From positions 682,001-746,000 of the forward strand of contig CP065018.1 of assembly GCA_016700415.1 (NCBI GenBank): a stretch of DNA of 64,000 bases. Direction: 5' to 3'. Of the stretch, positions 1 to 9,238 are shown one piece after another (position 1 is the stretch's first letter; each line of letters begins with the position of its first letter). The translations under genes and the position numbers were made by a program. The notes below the pieces were generated by a model. That model ran no database searches and was not told where the DNA came from. It saw only the letters and a program-made list of their open reading frames with translations. This DNA comes from Flavobacteriales bacterium (GTDB lineage: Bacteria > Bacteroidota > Bacteroidia > Flavobacteriales_F > PHOS-HE28).

Positions 1-6
1 ACGTAG

Positions 7-210
7 CTTGCTTTTCCTCATTCCTATGTCCCTTTCGCAGCCATTTTCCACCGCGGGGCTTCTACCAATGGGTGGGCGCGAAATATTTTCACAGGGCTGT
101 TGCTCTGGGCGACCGTGGAGGCTACCGCGCAAGAAGTACGCTTCACGGTCCTCAAGGGTGAAGAACCTGTGGACCACTTGCTCATGAGCCTGGTGTTCCG
201 AATGGGTTGA
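7..210 (+). other. possible remnant of a secreted-protein gene
   Basis: This frame is open from just after a TAG at 4-6 to a TGA at 208-210. It encodes a hydrophobic run (IFTGLLLWATVEATAQ) that resembles a signal peptide, then about 25 residues ending abruptly in SLVFRMG. No good ATG precedes the hydrophobic run. It could be the 5' stub of a degraded exported protein or a chance open frame. No family is recognised. The stretch before the RDD gene otherwise holds nothing I can identify. Confidence 0.2.
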
Positions 211-218
211 CCGCTACC

Positions 219-917
219 CTATCGCCCGGTCAGGTACAGATAGTCGGCGAGCAGCGTGCGTAGGAATTTCTCCGGATCTGCCGGGCGATCCAGGGTTAAT
301 TCCTCTTGGAACCGGATAGCGAGCTTCAACACGGCGACCGGTTTGGCTGCGCTGCTATTGCCGAGCACTTCCTTGATGAGCCGTGCTTGCGCGTCCGTGA
401 GGCGCGCAGCTTCCCGGAACTCCACTTCATGCCCTTCGGGAACATCCGTCAGCAGCGTGTCCTCCAAAGAGAAGCGTTGTTTGAGGGAGATCACCGTGGT
501 GCCCGCTGCGATGTCTCCCAGCCGCTGGCCCTTGCCGTTGAACAGGATCACCACCGCGCCGAGGAAGAAGAGCGCGTCCACCATGCGGAGCATCCAGCGC
601 AGCAGGTAGTGGCCGAGGCCCGGCTGTCCCCCGTCCAGTCGGGCCACCTTGATGTTGCGTGCGCGCTTGCCGAAGCTCTGCCCGTCCATCAGCAACTCGC
701 TCACCAGGTGGTAGAAGGTCCACGGAACACCAAAAAGGATGATCTGGGCCCATTGCGGAGTATCGAGGTGGAGCTTGTTGCCCAGCATCATCAAGGCTAT
801 CGTGTATCCGGCGAGCAGCAACCAATCGATCACCACCGCTAATCCCCGGTCCACGATGGTGGCCACCTCGTAGTGCAGGGCCACGTTCTGCGTGGTTTCG
901 ATGTGGACGGTCTCCAT
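219..917 (-). CDS. RDD family membrane protein
   Basis: This is a 232-residue integral membrane protein with an RDD domain. The N-terminal half carries the RDD signature around residues 22-35 (VDRGLAVVIDWLLL), the GQSFGKRARNIKV loop typical of the family, and a later LGDIAAGTTVI segment. The last 80 residues are soluble and charged. RDD proteins are polytopic membrane proteins; some are linked to ion transport, but the role is usually unknown. I chose the ATG at 917 rather than an ATG 45 bases upstream because the residues from METVHIE onward fit the family and the upstream stretch overlaps the divergent promoter. It is transcribed away from the SpoIIM/MoxR operon, and RDD genes often sit beside such clusters, so a shared role is inferred. 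The family call is firm; the function is not known. Confidence 0.85.
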   Translation of the reverse strand: METVHIETTQNVALHYEVATIVDRGLAVVIDWLLLAGYTIALMMLGNKLHLDTPQWAQIILFGVPWTFYHLVSELLMDGQSFGKRARNIKVARLDGGQPGLGHYLLRWMLRMVDALFFLGAVVILFNGKGQRLGDIAAGTTVISLKQRFSLEDTLLTDVPEGHEVEFREAARLTDAQARLIKEVLGNSSAAKPVAVLKLAIRFQEELTLDRPADPEKFLRTLLADYLYLTGR

Positions 918-949
918 GACGGCCGCAAAATAGGGTAACGAAGGAACGT

Positions 950-957
950 TATGTTTG
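950..957 (+). promoter_or_regulatory. putative -7 promoter element (TATGTTTG)
   Basis: An exact match to the Bacteroidota -7 consensus TAnnTTTG lies 16 bases before the ATG of the SpoIIM-like gene that opens the MoxR operon. No clear -33 TTTG is seen, so the assignment rests on one element and on position. Confidence 0.4.
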
Positions 958-973
958 CTCAAGTGATCTGCAC

Positions 974-1960
974 ATGCGTGAAGCGGCGTTCGTAAAGCGG
1001 AACAACGGGAAGTGGCGTCGGCTGGAACTGCTGGTGGCAGGCCGCAGCGTGGACATCACCCCGGATGAGGCCAGTGCGCTGTACATCGAGCTCAATGACG
1101 ACCTGAGCTACGCGCGCACCTTCTATCCGGGCGCCAAGGTTACCGGCTACCTCAACACCTTGGCCGCAGGAATGCACCGGCACATCTACCGGAACCAGCG
1201 CACAGGCATGGGGCGTTTGGTCTCCTTTTGGGCCACGGAGCTGCCGTTGCTGATGGCCTCCACGCGCAAGCAGTTGGGGATCGCCGCCGGGGTCTTTCTC
1301 ATCGCCGTGATCATCGGTGGCATCAGTGCGCGGTACGACGCTGACTTCACACGGCTGGTCATGGGCGATGGCTACGTGGACATGACCTTGGAAAACATCA
1401 AAGAAGGCAAGCCCATGGCGGTCTATGGCAGCGCCCCGATGATGGACATGTTCTTCGGCATCACCCTCAACAACATCAAGGTCTCGTTCTATGCCTTCGC
1501 CTTTGGGCTGCTTTTGAGCTACGGCACCTGGATGATCCTTGTACAGAACGGCATCATGTTGGGGACCTTCCAATACTTCATGTACGATCAAGGCGTGCTG
1601 CGCGAGAGCCTGATGGGCATCTGGTTGCACGGCACCGTGGAGATCAGTTGCATCGTGATCGCCGGGGCCGCCGGGATCGTGATGGGCAACAGCATCCTCT
1701 TCCCGGGCACGTATACACGGCTGGCGAGTTTCCGGCGCGGTGCCTTGAAAGGCGTGAAGATCGTGATGGGCCTGGTGCCCTGCTTCATCCTGGCGGGCTT
1801 CATCGAGTCCTTCATCACCCGGCGCAGCGCCACCATGCCGCCCGCGCTGAACATCGCCATCATCGGTGGCAGCCTTGCTTTCATCATCGGTTACTTCATC
1901 CTTTACCCCTACCATGTCGAACGGACCCAACAACTACATCGAGTTACGCCAACAACGTGA
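974..1960 (+). CDS. stage II sporulation protein M (SpoIIM)-like membrane protein
   Basis: This is a 328-residue protein with a soluble N-terminal region of about 95 residues followed by five or six membrane segments. The segment HGTVEISCIVIAGAAG (about residues 219-234) matches the conserved HG-E core of the SpoIIM/DUF95 family. In endospore formers SpoIIM helps engulfment. In Bacteroidota, which do not sporulate, homologues sit in MoxR/DUF58 clusters and have no established role. It is the first gene of a six-gene operon, its 3' end overlapping the next gene by 47 bp. The family assignment is confident; the role as an envelope component of the cluster is inferred from context. Confidence 0.85.
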   Translation: MREAAFVKRNNGKWRRLELLVAGRSVDITPDEASALYIELNDDLSYARTFYPGAKVTGYLNTLAAGMHRHIYRNQRTGMGRLVSFWATELPLLMASTRKQLGIAAGVFLIAVIIGGISARYDADFTRLVMGDGYVDMTLENIKEGKPMAVYGSAPMMDMFFGITLNNIKVSFYAFAFGLLLSYGTWMILVQNGIMLGTFQYFMYDQGVLRESLMGIWLHGTVEISCIVIAGAAGIVMGNSILFPGTYTRLASFRRGALKGVKIVMGLVPCFILAGFIESFITRRSATMPPALNIAIIGGSLAFIIGYFILYPYHVERTQQLHRVTPTT

Positions 1961-2795
1961 CTTCAGCGCCGTGATCAGCACCGGCTTCCAGTTCATCCGC
2001 CAGAACTGGAAAACGCTCTACCGACCCCTGGTCTTCATTTGCCTCCCGGTCTACCTGGTGGCCTCGGTGCTCTTTGGCAACTTCTTCCGCACCATGTTCA
2101 CCAGCGCCCGGGGCGGCAATATCGAAGGCATGATGGCCAGTATGGGCAGCATGATGATAGGCTACCTGCTCCTTCTGATCTCCATGCTGTTGCTCTATAC
2201 CATGGTCTACGAATACATGCGCTTCTACATGGTGAACAAGGGCATGGCACCTGCGATGGGCGAGTTGTGGAAGGAGGTGAGCCGACAACTGCCGTCCTAT
2301 TTCGTGATCGGCCTGTTGGCCGGGATCATCGCTTCTTTCGGCGTGATCCTTCTGGTGATCGGGGCCATCTGGCTCAGCATCGTTTTTACCATGGCATTTC
2401 CGCTGCGCGCCTTCGAGCGGGCCGACATCGGCGATTGCATCGGGCGCTCCTTCAAGGTGATCAAGGGGCGTTGGTGGATGACCTTCGGCCTGGTCATCGT
2501 ACTGTCAATGCTGATCGGCTTTATCAGCTACATCATCTACCTGCCCTTCATCCTCCTCTCCGGCTTCGGGGCCATGAGCGGGATGGGCGGCATGGACGAC
2601 CCGGCGGCCATGGGCGAACGCATGGGCTGGCTGATGACGCTGATGATGGCTTTGGGCGGGGTGATGAGCGTACTGTTGCAACCCTTTCTGCAAGTGCCCA
2701 TCGGTCTGCACGCGCTATCGCTGATCGAGGAGAAGGAAGGCCGAGGGCTGCTGGAGCGTGTGGACGAGGTCAATGTGACGCCGCCCACCGCCTGA
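1914..2795 (+). CDS. integral membrane protein of the MoxR/DUF58 cluster
   Basis: This 293-residue protein has about five long hydrophobic segments and a glycine/methionine-rich loop (GAMSGMGGMDDPAAMG) near residue 220. The start at 1914 (MSNGPNNYIEL) gives a natural cytosolic N terminus and overlaps the upstream SpoIIM-like gene by 47 bp, which implies translational coupling. No enzymatic motif is visible. Similar polytopic proteins are found in this position in Bacteroidota MoxR clusters, but I do not recognise a named family. It may be a membrane scaffold for the neighbouring DUF4129, DUF4350 and DUF58 proteins; that is inference only. Confidence 0.7.
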   Translation: MSNGPNNYIELRQQRDFSAVISTGFQFIRQNWKTLYRPLVFICLPVYLVASVLFGNFFRTMFTSARGGNIEGMMASMGSMMIGYLLLLISMLLLYTMVYEYMRFYMVNKGMAPAMGELWKEVSRQLPSYFVIGLLAGIIASFGVILLVIGAIWLSIVFTMAFPLRAFERADIGDCIGRSFKVIKGRWWMTFGLVIVLSMLIGFISYIIYLPFILLSGFGAMSGMGGMDDPAAMGERMGWLMTLMMALGGVMSVLLQPFLQVPIGLHALSLIEEKEGRGLLERVDEVNVTPPTA

Positions 2796-2822
2796 GCTGG
2801 CAAGCAAGCAAGCATCCCGTCC

Positions 2823-3644
2823 GTGAGCCGCACGTCCGTTCTCCTTTTCGTTGCCTTGTTCTGGGCGGCCTCTTGCGCCGCCCAGAACGATAGCACCCCG
2901 ACGGATAAGGACGCCGCCAGGGATCCCGCCGTGGCGACCATGGATGCTGCGACCGACAAAGACGCGGCCAAGGACAGCACGCTGGACAAGAAGGACTGGG
3001 CGGCGATCGGTGATGATACCATTTCGGTGCGCGCTGGGCAGTTCGACACCACGGCGGTCCGCGCGCTTCAGGCCGACCCGGAATACGACTACGACCGCGA
3101 CCTGCATGTCAACACGCTGTGGTGGGAACGCTTGAAGGAGTGGATCGGCCATTGGCTGCAAAGGCTCTTCGGCAGCAAGACAGGCGGCTGGGTGTTCGGC
3201 CACTTGCACTGGGCGATCTTGGCCTTCGCGGTGGTCTTCCTGCTGTTCTTCTTCCGGAAACGGCTCTTCCACAGCGCCCTCATCCCGGAGTCCGGCAGGC
3301 CACGGCAGGTCACCACCATCGAGGAGAACATCGAAGCGCTCGACCTCGACAAGCTGCTCGCCAAGGCGGAAAAGGCACAGGATTGGCGCACGGCCCTGCG
3401 CTATCAATACCTCAAGGTGCTGCGGCGGCTGATGGACGAGGGCCTGATCAAATGGCAGCCGCGATACACGGACCGGGACTACCTGGGCCAACTGAAGGAA
3501 TCCGCCAAGCGTGCCGCCTTCAGTGAAGCCAGCTTCCTCTTCAAGTGGGCGTGGTACGGCGACGCCCCCATGGACGAGACGCGTTACCGCGCCATGCTGC
3601 CCGCCTTTGTGCGCCTTCACACCCCGAACGGGAGCGACCGATGA
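2823..3644 (+). CDS. DUF4129 domain-containing protein
   Basis: A GTG-initiated 273-residue protein. Residues 1-20 form a signal peptide (LLFVALFWAASCAAQ), followed by a low-complexity acidic region rich in DKDAA, a single membrane segment around residues 130-147, and a C-terminal soluble helical domain. The block DWRTALRYQYLKVLRRL is the hallmark of DUF4129, which commonly accompanies MoxR ATPases and DUF58 proteins. The stop overlaps the next start in an ATGA junction. The topology suggests a membrane-anchored protein with a periplasmic N-terminal part and a cytosolic C-terminal DUF4129 domain. The biochemical role is unknown. Confidence 0.82.
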   Translation: MSRTSVLLFVALFWAASCAAQNDSTPTDKDAARDPAVATMDAATDKDAAKDSTLDKKDWAAIGDDTISVRAGQFDTTAVRALQADPEYDYDRDLHVNTLWWERLKEWIGHWLQRLFGSKTGGWVFGHLHWAILAFAVVFLLFFFRKRLFHSALIPESGRPRQVTTIEENIEALDLDKLLAKAEKAQDWRTALRYQYLKVLRRLMDEGLIKWQPRYTDRDYLGQLKESAKRAAFSEASFLFKWAWYGDAPMDETRYRAMLPAFVRLHTPNGSDR

Positions 3645-4870
3645 GCCGCGCGGAAAAGGTCATCCTCGCAGTGACGCTGGCAGTGCTGGCATTGGTGGTC
3701 GTCTTGGAGCAGCTAACGCCGAAGGAGCCGAACTGGCAGCCCAGCTATACGCGGTACCGCACCGACCCCTTCGCATGCGGCCTCGCGTACGACCGCCTAA
3801 CGGACCTCTTCCCGCAGGGCGTCACCACCGTGCGGGAACCCATCTACGTCACCGCACAGGAACGCTTGGCCACCGACAGCACAGATCGGCCGGTGATCCA
3901 CATCTTCATCAACAGCGGTTTTCATGTGGATGACCTGGACCTGGAGAACCTGCTGAAGATGGTGGACCGTGGCGATGACGCCTTTATCGCCGCGCAATAC
4001 TTCCCGGACAAAATGATGGACACCCTCCGGTTCCGCACGGAATACCAGTGGAAGAAGCCGGACAGCTTGGCCACCGCCGCAGGGCTGAACAAGCTCCTCC
4101 GTGGGGACACCGACCTGGTGCGCTTCACAAGCTGGCCCTTACGTCAGGTCGGGGACTTCCAATTCGCGCACGGCGGCATCGACTACATCTTCAAGAACTT
4201 CGGCATGGACAGCGTGCAGGTGCTGGCGGAAAACCAGCACCACGCGCCCGTGCTTTTGCGGATGCGGCACGGCAAAGGCTCCCTTTGGCTGTGCACCGCA
4301 CCGCGCGCCTTCACCAACTACTACCTGCTGAAGGACGGTGCGCGCGGCTTTATGGAAGGCGCCTTCAACATGCTGCCCGACCGGCCCGTGCTGTGGGACG
4401 AGTATTATAAAGTGGGCCGCGCAGGCAGCCGGACGCCCCTACGCTACATCCTCTCCCAGCCTGCGCTGAAATGGGCCTACTGGACCGCCATGGCCCTACT
4501 GCTGCTCACCGTGCTCGTATACGCGCGCCGCCGCCAGCGGGCCATCCCCGTGGTAACGCCCCCACGCAACACCAGCCGCGAGTTCGCGGACACCATGGGG
4601 CGCCTCTACTACTTCCGAGGAGACCATGCCGACATCGCGCGAAAGCTCACAGTGCAGTTCAAGGACGAGGTCCGCCGTAAACTGCGCCTGCATCGCACGA
4701 TCTGGGATGCGGAGGCGATCCAAGAGATCGCCCTGCGCACCGGCATCAGCGAAGAGGAGCTCAACCACGCCAACCGCCTCATGGACCACTACAACAAAGT
4801 GGAACAAGTCTCTGAAGAACAACTGCTAACCCTCAACAAGACCCTCAGCAGCCTGCGCAGCAGGCTATAA
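3641..4870 (+). CDS. DUF4350 domain-containing membrane protein
   Basis: This 409-residue protein starts at the ATG in the ATGA junction with the DUF4129 gene. It has an N-terminal membrane anchor (about residues 6-22), an extracytoplasmic alpha/beta domain beginning YRTDPFACGLAYDRL that fits DUF4350, a second membrane segment around residues 285-300 followed by RRRQR, and a helical C-terminal tail. DUF4350 proteins resemble glutamine-amidotransferase-like or GldG-like folds without known activity and are regular partners of MoxR/DUF58 operons. The two-anchor topology places the large domain in the periplasm. The family call is fairly firm; the function is unknown. Confidence 0.78.
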   Translation: MSRAEKVILAVTLAVLALVVVLEQLTPKEPNWQPSYTRYRTDPFACGLAYDRLTDLFPQGVTTVREPIYVTAQERLATDSTDRPVIHIFINSGFHVDDLDLENLLKMVDRGDDAFIAAQYFPDKMMDTLRFRTEYQWKKPDSLATAAGLNKLLRGDTDLVRFTSWPLRQVGDFQFAHGGIDYIFKNFGMDSVQVLAENQHHAPVLLRMRHGKGSLWLCTAPRAFTNYYLLKDGARGFMEGAFNMLPDRPVLWDEYYKVGRAGSRTPLRYILSQPALKWAYWTAMALLLLTVLVYARRRQRAIPVVTPPRNTSREFADTMGRLYYFRGDHADIARKLTVQFKDEVRRKLRLHRTIWDAEAIQEIALRTGISEEELNHANRLMDHYNKVEQVSEEQLLTLNKTLSSLRSRL

Positions 4871-4910
4871 GGGTAAGGGCGATGCATGCATCGCCCCAAC
4901 ACTCCCCAAC

Positions 4911-5900
4911 ATGGAAGAAGAAACCACCAATCCCGACTACTCCCCCGGCCTCCCACTCACCGAACTGCGTGACGCCGCCGGGCGCATCCGCAATGAGATA
5001 CAGCGCGTCATCATCGGCCAAGGTAACGTGATCGACCAGCTCATCATCGCCCTGCTCAGCGACGGACACGTACTGATCGAGGGCATGCCCGGCGTGGCCA
5101 AGACCCTCGCCGCAAAACTGCTCGCGCGCACCGTGGCCACGGGCTTCAGCCGCATCCAGTTTACGCCGGACCTGATGCCCAGCGACGTCATCGGCACCAG
5201 CATCTTCGATCCGCGCACCAATGCCTTCGCCTTCAAGCCCGGGCCCATCTTCAGCAACATCGTGCTGGTGGACGAGATCAACCGCGCCCCGGCCAAGACG
5301 CAGAGCGCGCTCTTCGAAGTGATGGAGGAGCGGCAGGTCACCGTGGACGGCGTGACGCATCCTGCGGGCGTCCCGTTCATGATCGTGGCCACACAGAACC
5401 CCATCGAGCACGAAGGCACCTACCGCCTGCCAGAAGCCCAGTTGGACCGCTTCCTCTTCAAGATCGACATGGGGCATCCCTCGCTGGAGGAGGAGGAACA
5501 GTTGCTGCTGCGCGCGCAGGAAGGTCCCCACCGCTTGGAGGTAGGCCAGGTGCAGGCGGTGATCACCACGGAGGAACTTGCACGGCTGCGCGCACTGATC
5601 GACCATGTGCGCTGCGATGCCAAGCTCGTGCGCTACGTCGCGGAGATCACCCACGCCACGCGGAACGACGGATCCCTGATGCTGGGCGCTTCCCCGCGTG
5701 CCAGCCTCGCCGTACAGCGCGCCTCCAAGACGGTGGCGGCCATGCAAGGCCGCGATTTCGTCGTGCCGGAGGACATCCAGCAGGTGCTGCCGGCCATCTT
5801 GCGCCACCGCATCCTGCTCACGCCCGAGCGCGAGATGGAAGGTCTGCGCCCGGATGAAGTGGTCGCACAGGTCATCGCCAAAGTGCCCGTTCCCCGGTGA
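4911..5900 (+). CDS. MoxR family AAA+ ATPase
   Basis: A 329-residue MoxR-type AAA+ ATPase. Residues 58-65 carry a Walker A variant (GMPGVAKT) typical of MoxR, residues 118-127 the Walker B (VLVDEINRAP), and the sensor stretch ATQNPIEHEGTYRLPEAQLD follows; a C-terminal lid domain completes the family length. MoxR proteins act as chaperone-like remodellers, often of vWA-domain partners. The stop codon overlaps the GTG of the DUF58 gene, and together with DUF4129, DUF4350 and SpoIIM-like genes this forms a classic MoxR cluster. The likely partner is the DUF58 protein. The assignment is very secure, the substrate unknown. Confidence 0.93.
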   Translation: MEEETTNPDYSPGLPLTELRDAAGRIRNEIQRVIIGQGNVIDQLIIALLSDGHVLIEGMPGVAKTLAAKLLARTVATGFSRIQFTPDLMPSDVIGTSIFDPRTNAFAFKPGPIFSNIVLVDEINRAPAKTQSALFEVMEERQVTVDGVTHPAGVPFMIVATQNPIEHEGTYRLPEAQLDRFLFKIDMGHPSLEEEEQLLLRAQEGPHRLEVGQVQAVITTEELARLRALIDHVRCDAKLVRYVAEITHATRNDGSLMLGASPRASLAVQRASKTVAAMQGRDFVVPEDIQQVLPAILRHRILLTPEREMEGLRPDEVVAQVIAKVPVPR

Positions 5901-7231
5901 AACGGATCGTCACATCGCTGTTCCTTACCCGGCGCTTTTTCAGCCTCGGATGGGGCGTCGTGGTGCTTTTCGTCGCGGCGTTCCTCCTGCCCGTGCTGCT
6001 GCCTTTGGCGGTGGTCGCCGCCGGGCTGTTGGCCGCAGGGACCGTTCTGGATCTCGTCCGGCTTTTCGGGGTGCCGGAGGGCATCGTGGCATCACGCCAC
6101 ACCTTGGCCAAGTGGAGCAACGGCGATGAGAACCCCGTGACCGTGGAGGTGAGCAACCGCTACGGCTTCCCCGTGCATGTGCGGGTGCTGGACGAGCTGC
6201 CGGCGCAACTGCAGGAGCGCGGCCTGGACCTGCGGCGGCGCATTCCCGGCGGCTCGAAGGCACAGCTCGCGTACATGGTGCGGCCGCTCTCCCGTGGCGT
6301 TTATACCTACGGCGCGATCAATGTGCTGGCACGCACAAGCTGGGGTCTGGCCGAGCGGCGCTATAAGCAGGAACAGGGCCGCGAGATCGCGGTATACCCC
6401 AGCTACATCCATCTGCGGAAATACGAGCTGATGGCCGAGGCCGACCTCTTCAGCATGTCCGGCGTGCGCAAGGTGCGGCGCAGTGCGCAGCGGAGCGAGT
6501 TCGAGCAGATACGCGACTACATCCCCGGCGATGACCGTCGCACGGTGAACTGGAAGGCCACGGCGCGCCGGGCCAAGCTGATGGTGAACCAATACCAGGA
6601 CGAGAAGGCGCAACAGATCGTCTCGCTGATCGACACCGGCCGCACCATGAAGATGCCCTTCGGTGGCCTCACGCTGCTGGACCGCGCCATCAACGCCGCC
6701 CTCGTGCTCAGTGACATCGCCCTCAAGAAGGACGACAAAGTGGGCATCATCACCTACAGCAACACGGTACATAACGTGCTGCCTCCGGCCCGCGACCGCG
6801 GCTGGATGCACCGTGTGATGGAACTGCTCTACGCCCAACGCACCGACTTCGCGGAGACCGACATCGAGGCGCTCTTCCTACGGGTGAAACACACCGTGGC
6901 CCAGCGCAGCCTGCTGGTGCTGTACACCAATTTCGAGAGCCTTTCCGCCATGCGGCGCCAACTGCCCTTTCTGCAACTGCTCGCCCGGGCTCACTTGGTG
7001 GCCGTGGTGATCTTCCGCAATACGGAGTTGGATCAGCTGCTCAGCCCTGCGGACAAGGACACCATGGATGTGTACGTGAAGGCCGTCACCCGGAAATTCA
7101 TCCGGGAAAAGGAGCTGATCGCCAAGGAACTTGAAAGCCACGGCGTGCTCACCATCCTCACCTCGCCGGAGGAGCTGAGCGTGAACGTGCTGAACAAGTA
7201 CTTGGAGATCAAGGCTCGGGGAATGCTGTAG
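5897..7231 (+). CDS. DUF58 domain-containing protein
   Basis: This 444-residue protein begins with GTG inside the MoxR stop region (GTGA overlap). Two adjacent hydrophobic segments at residues 18-52 anchor it. A beta-rich domain then leads to the DUF58 core at about residues 200-235 (QIRDYIPGDDRRTVNWKATA) and a vWA-like domain containing SLIDTGRTM, where a MIDAS-like DxGRS motif would be expected. DUF58 proteins are obligate companions of MoxR ATPases. Here it closes the operon and runs towards a convergent secreted-protein gene only 18 bp away. The domain call is secure; the physiological role is open. Confidence 0.9.
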   Translation: MKRIVTSLFLTRRFFSLGWGVVVLFVAAFLLPVLLPLAVVAAGLLAAGTVLDLVRLFGVPEGIVASRHTLAKWSNGDENPVTVEVSNRYGFPVHVRVLDELPAQLQERGLDLRRRIPGGSKAQLAYMVRPLSRGVYTYGAINVLARTSWGLAERRYKQEQGREIAVYPSYIHLRKYELMAEADLFSMSGVRKVRRSAQRSEFEQIRDYIPGDDRRTVNWKATARRAKLMVNQYQDEKAQQIVSLIDTGRTMKMPFGGLTLLDRAINAALVLSDIALKKDDKVGIITYSNTVHNVLPPARDRGWMHRVMELLYAQRTDFAETDIEALFLRVKHTVAQRSLLVLYTNFESLSAMRRQLPFLQLLARAHLVAVVIFRNTELDQLLSPADKDTMDVYVKAVTRKFIREKELIAKELESHGVLTILTSPEELSVNVLNKYLEIKARGML

Positions 7232-7249
7232 GCTTTCCCCCAAATGGGA

Positions 7250-9238
7250 TCACTCCTTCACGAACTGTTGCCTGCTCATCGCCGTGCCGCTCCGAACGGA
7301 AAGCACATAGACCCCGGTGTTCAGGCTGGAAACATCCACATGACCGCGGGTCAGTGTTCCTTGCAGCACACGCTTCCCGGTCACGTCCAAAACCTCGAAC
7401 GGATCGTTCAGCGCAACATCCCCTCCGATCACCGTCAGGACATCCTTCACCGGGTTCGGGAACAAGCCGAAAGCATGCTCCGCAGCGGCATCCGCGATAC
7501 CGGTGGTAAGGGTCATGCCCTCCGTAATGGTCATGGCCTGGTCCACCTCGGCGGATGAGAACTCATCAACAATACCGGAAGGCCAATGCACCGTCACCCC
7601 GGTGATGACCGAGTCCGTGCCAAAACCGAAGTGGGCATTGAGGCTGCTCATGTACCTGAAGCCATCACCACTGCGGATCTCCCTGATCTGTGAACCAAGT
7701 TCGCTGGTGACCTGTATCCGGGCACCGATGCCGTTCCTGTTGCTCACCGTACCGATCAGGTTCACCGTGAGCCAATGGTTGTCATTGCCTTGGTTCATCA
7801 TGGCCGTGCTGCCGCTGACGATATCCAGGAAGCCGTCATTATTGAGGTCGCCGATGGGGCCGTTCTGCGGTGCCGTGTTGTCCGGTGAAAAGGTGAGGTC
7901 GCCGTTGTTGTAGTGGATCGCACCACCGCCGATGATGTCCAGGTATCCGTCATTGTTGAAGTCACGGGTGTTCCATTCAATGCTCTGCCCACCGAAGCTG
8001 TCGAAGCCCGAGCCGGCGGTGATGTTGGTGAAAGTACCGTCACCGTTGTTGCGCATCAATTTGTGATAGCTGCTGGAGCTGGAGCCCACGAGCACGTCCA
8101 TGTCGCCATCGTTGTCGAAGTCGCCCCATGCGCTGGACCAGCTCTGGTGGCTATCCGCGAATCCCAGTGCGGCGGCCATGCTGGTGAAGGTGCCATCACC
8201 ATTGTTGCGCATCAGGATGTCCACGGGATCGCAGCCGCACTTGGCCACAAAGAGATCCATGTCGCCGTCACCGTCATAATCCACCCAGATGCTCCCATAG
8301 TTGCCGCAGCTAGTGCCGAACTGGCCTTGCCCAAAGGTGAGCGTACCAGTGCCATCGTTCATATAATAGACATTTGCGCTTACATCGTGGCACATGAAGG
8401 CGTCCAGATTCCCGTCATTGTTGATATCGATCATGTTGCCCCGTTGGCTGAACACATATTGTGGAAAGTTCTGCACCACATAATCGGTGCCGGTGCTGTT
8501 CGCCATCAGGAAAGAAACTCCGCTGCCATTACCGTACTGGAGGTCGTTGTAGCCGTTCCCGTCCAGATCGCCCGCCGCCATGCTCCATGTGGCCGGAAAC
8601 TGTACGTTACCTGTGGGATAATTATGGGGCGTCATACCCCCAAGGACCTCTTGCTGCAAGATGTTGATGTTCGAACCGGTGACCGAGACCATGTCGTCCA
8701 GAAAATCCCCGTTCATGTCCACGGCACCATAGCTGTACCCTGAAACCCCCGAGAACGTCTGCGGAGTGAAGGCCACGGTGCCCTCGGCAGGCGGCGGCGG
8801 AGTGATCACCACGTTTTCCTCCATGGTGAAATCAAAAGTGTAGGAGTTCCATTTGTTATCGAAGGCAATAATGTAGGTGGTCCCTGCTGTGACATCGAAA
8901 GTGGCCAAGGAGGTGAGATTTCCCCCTCCATCATCATCCCCGGCATGGCACAACAAAGCACCGCAACCACCGGTGTAAACATGGAAGCGCGTATCGAGCC
9001 CACTTGCCACGGTGCTAATGGTGACCGCCGTGTCCATGAGCGGGGTATAACTATACCACGCACCCATGGTAGCTCCTACTCCATATTGCGAGCAGATGGG
9101 CAGGGGCACTTCCGAGCCGCTGACAAAGTTCACCGTGTATGTGCCCGGTGTGATCGGCAAAGACGTGATGCAGGTGGTCTGGGCATGGGCCTGGGACAAA
9201 AGCAGACCAGCGACGGAAAGGAGCAGTGTTGTTTTCAT
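7250..9238 (-). CDS. T9SS-secreted FG-GAP/VCBS and ASPIC/UnbV repeat protein
   Basis: A 662-residue secreted protein. Residues 1-19 form a signal peptide ending AHAQ. A beta-sandwich region is followed by a series of FG-GAP/VCBS repeats with calcium-loop motifs such as DxNxDG and NNDGYLD, an ASPIC/UnbV domain (GIGARIQV ... GFGTDSVITGVTVHWPSG), and a C-terminal type A sorting domain starting LFPNPVKDVLTV and ending QQFVKE. The FG-GAP repeats predict a seven-bladed propeller-like fold used in adhesion or binding. The sorting domain predicts export by T9SS and attachment to or release from the cell surface. It is a single gene with no obvious operon partner. Ligand and substrate are unknown. Confidence 0.88.
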   Translation of the reverse strand: MKTTLLLSVAGLLLSQAHAQTTCITSLPITPGTYTVNFVSGSEVPLPICSQYGVGATMGAWYSYTPLMDTAVTISTVASGLDTRFHVYTGGCGALLCHAGDDDGGGNLTSLATFDVTAGTTYIIAFDNKWNSYTFDFTMEENVVITPPPPAEGTVAFTPQTFSGVSGYSYGAVDMNGDFLDDMVSVTGSNINILQQEVLGGMTPHNYPTGNVQFPATWSMAAGDLDGNGYNDLQYGNGSGVSFLMANSTGTDYVVQNFPQYVFSQRGNMIDINNDGNLDAFMCHDVSANVYYMNDGTGTLTFGQGQFGTSCGNYGSIWVDYDGDGDMDLFVAKCGCDPVDILMRNNGDGTFTSMAAALGFADSHQSWSSAWGDFDNDGDMDVLVGSSSSSYHKLMRNNGDGTFTNITAGSGFDSFGGQSIEWNTRDFNNDGYLDIIGGGAIHYNNGDLTFSPDNTAPQNGPIGDLNNDGFLDIVSGSTAMMNQGNDNHWLTVNLIGTVSNRNGIGARIQVTSELGSQIREIRSGDGFRYMSSLNAHFGFGTDSVITGVTVHWPSGIVDEFSSAEVDQAMTITEGMTLTTGIADAAAEHAFGLFPNPVKDVLTVIGGDVALNDPFEVLDVTGKRVLQGTLTRGHVDVSSLNTGVYVLSVRSGTAMSRQQFVKE

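Noticed and set aside
959..1933. Long open frame of 324 codons antisense to the SpoIIM-like gene
   Set aside because: It is rich in His, Asp, Gln and Gly with no hydrophobic core, as expected of a reverse-frame shadow of a GC-rich gene; the + strand gene has clear family motifs.
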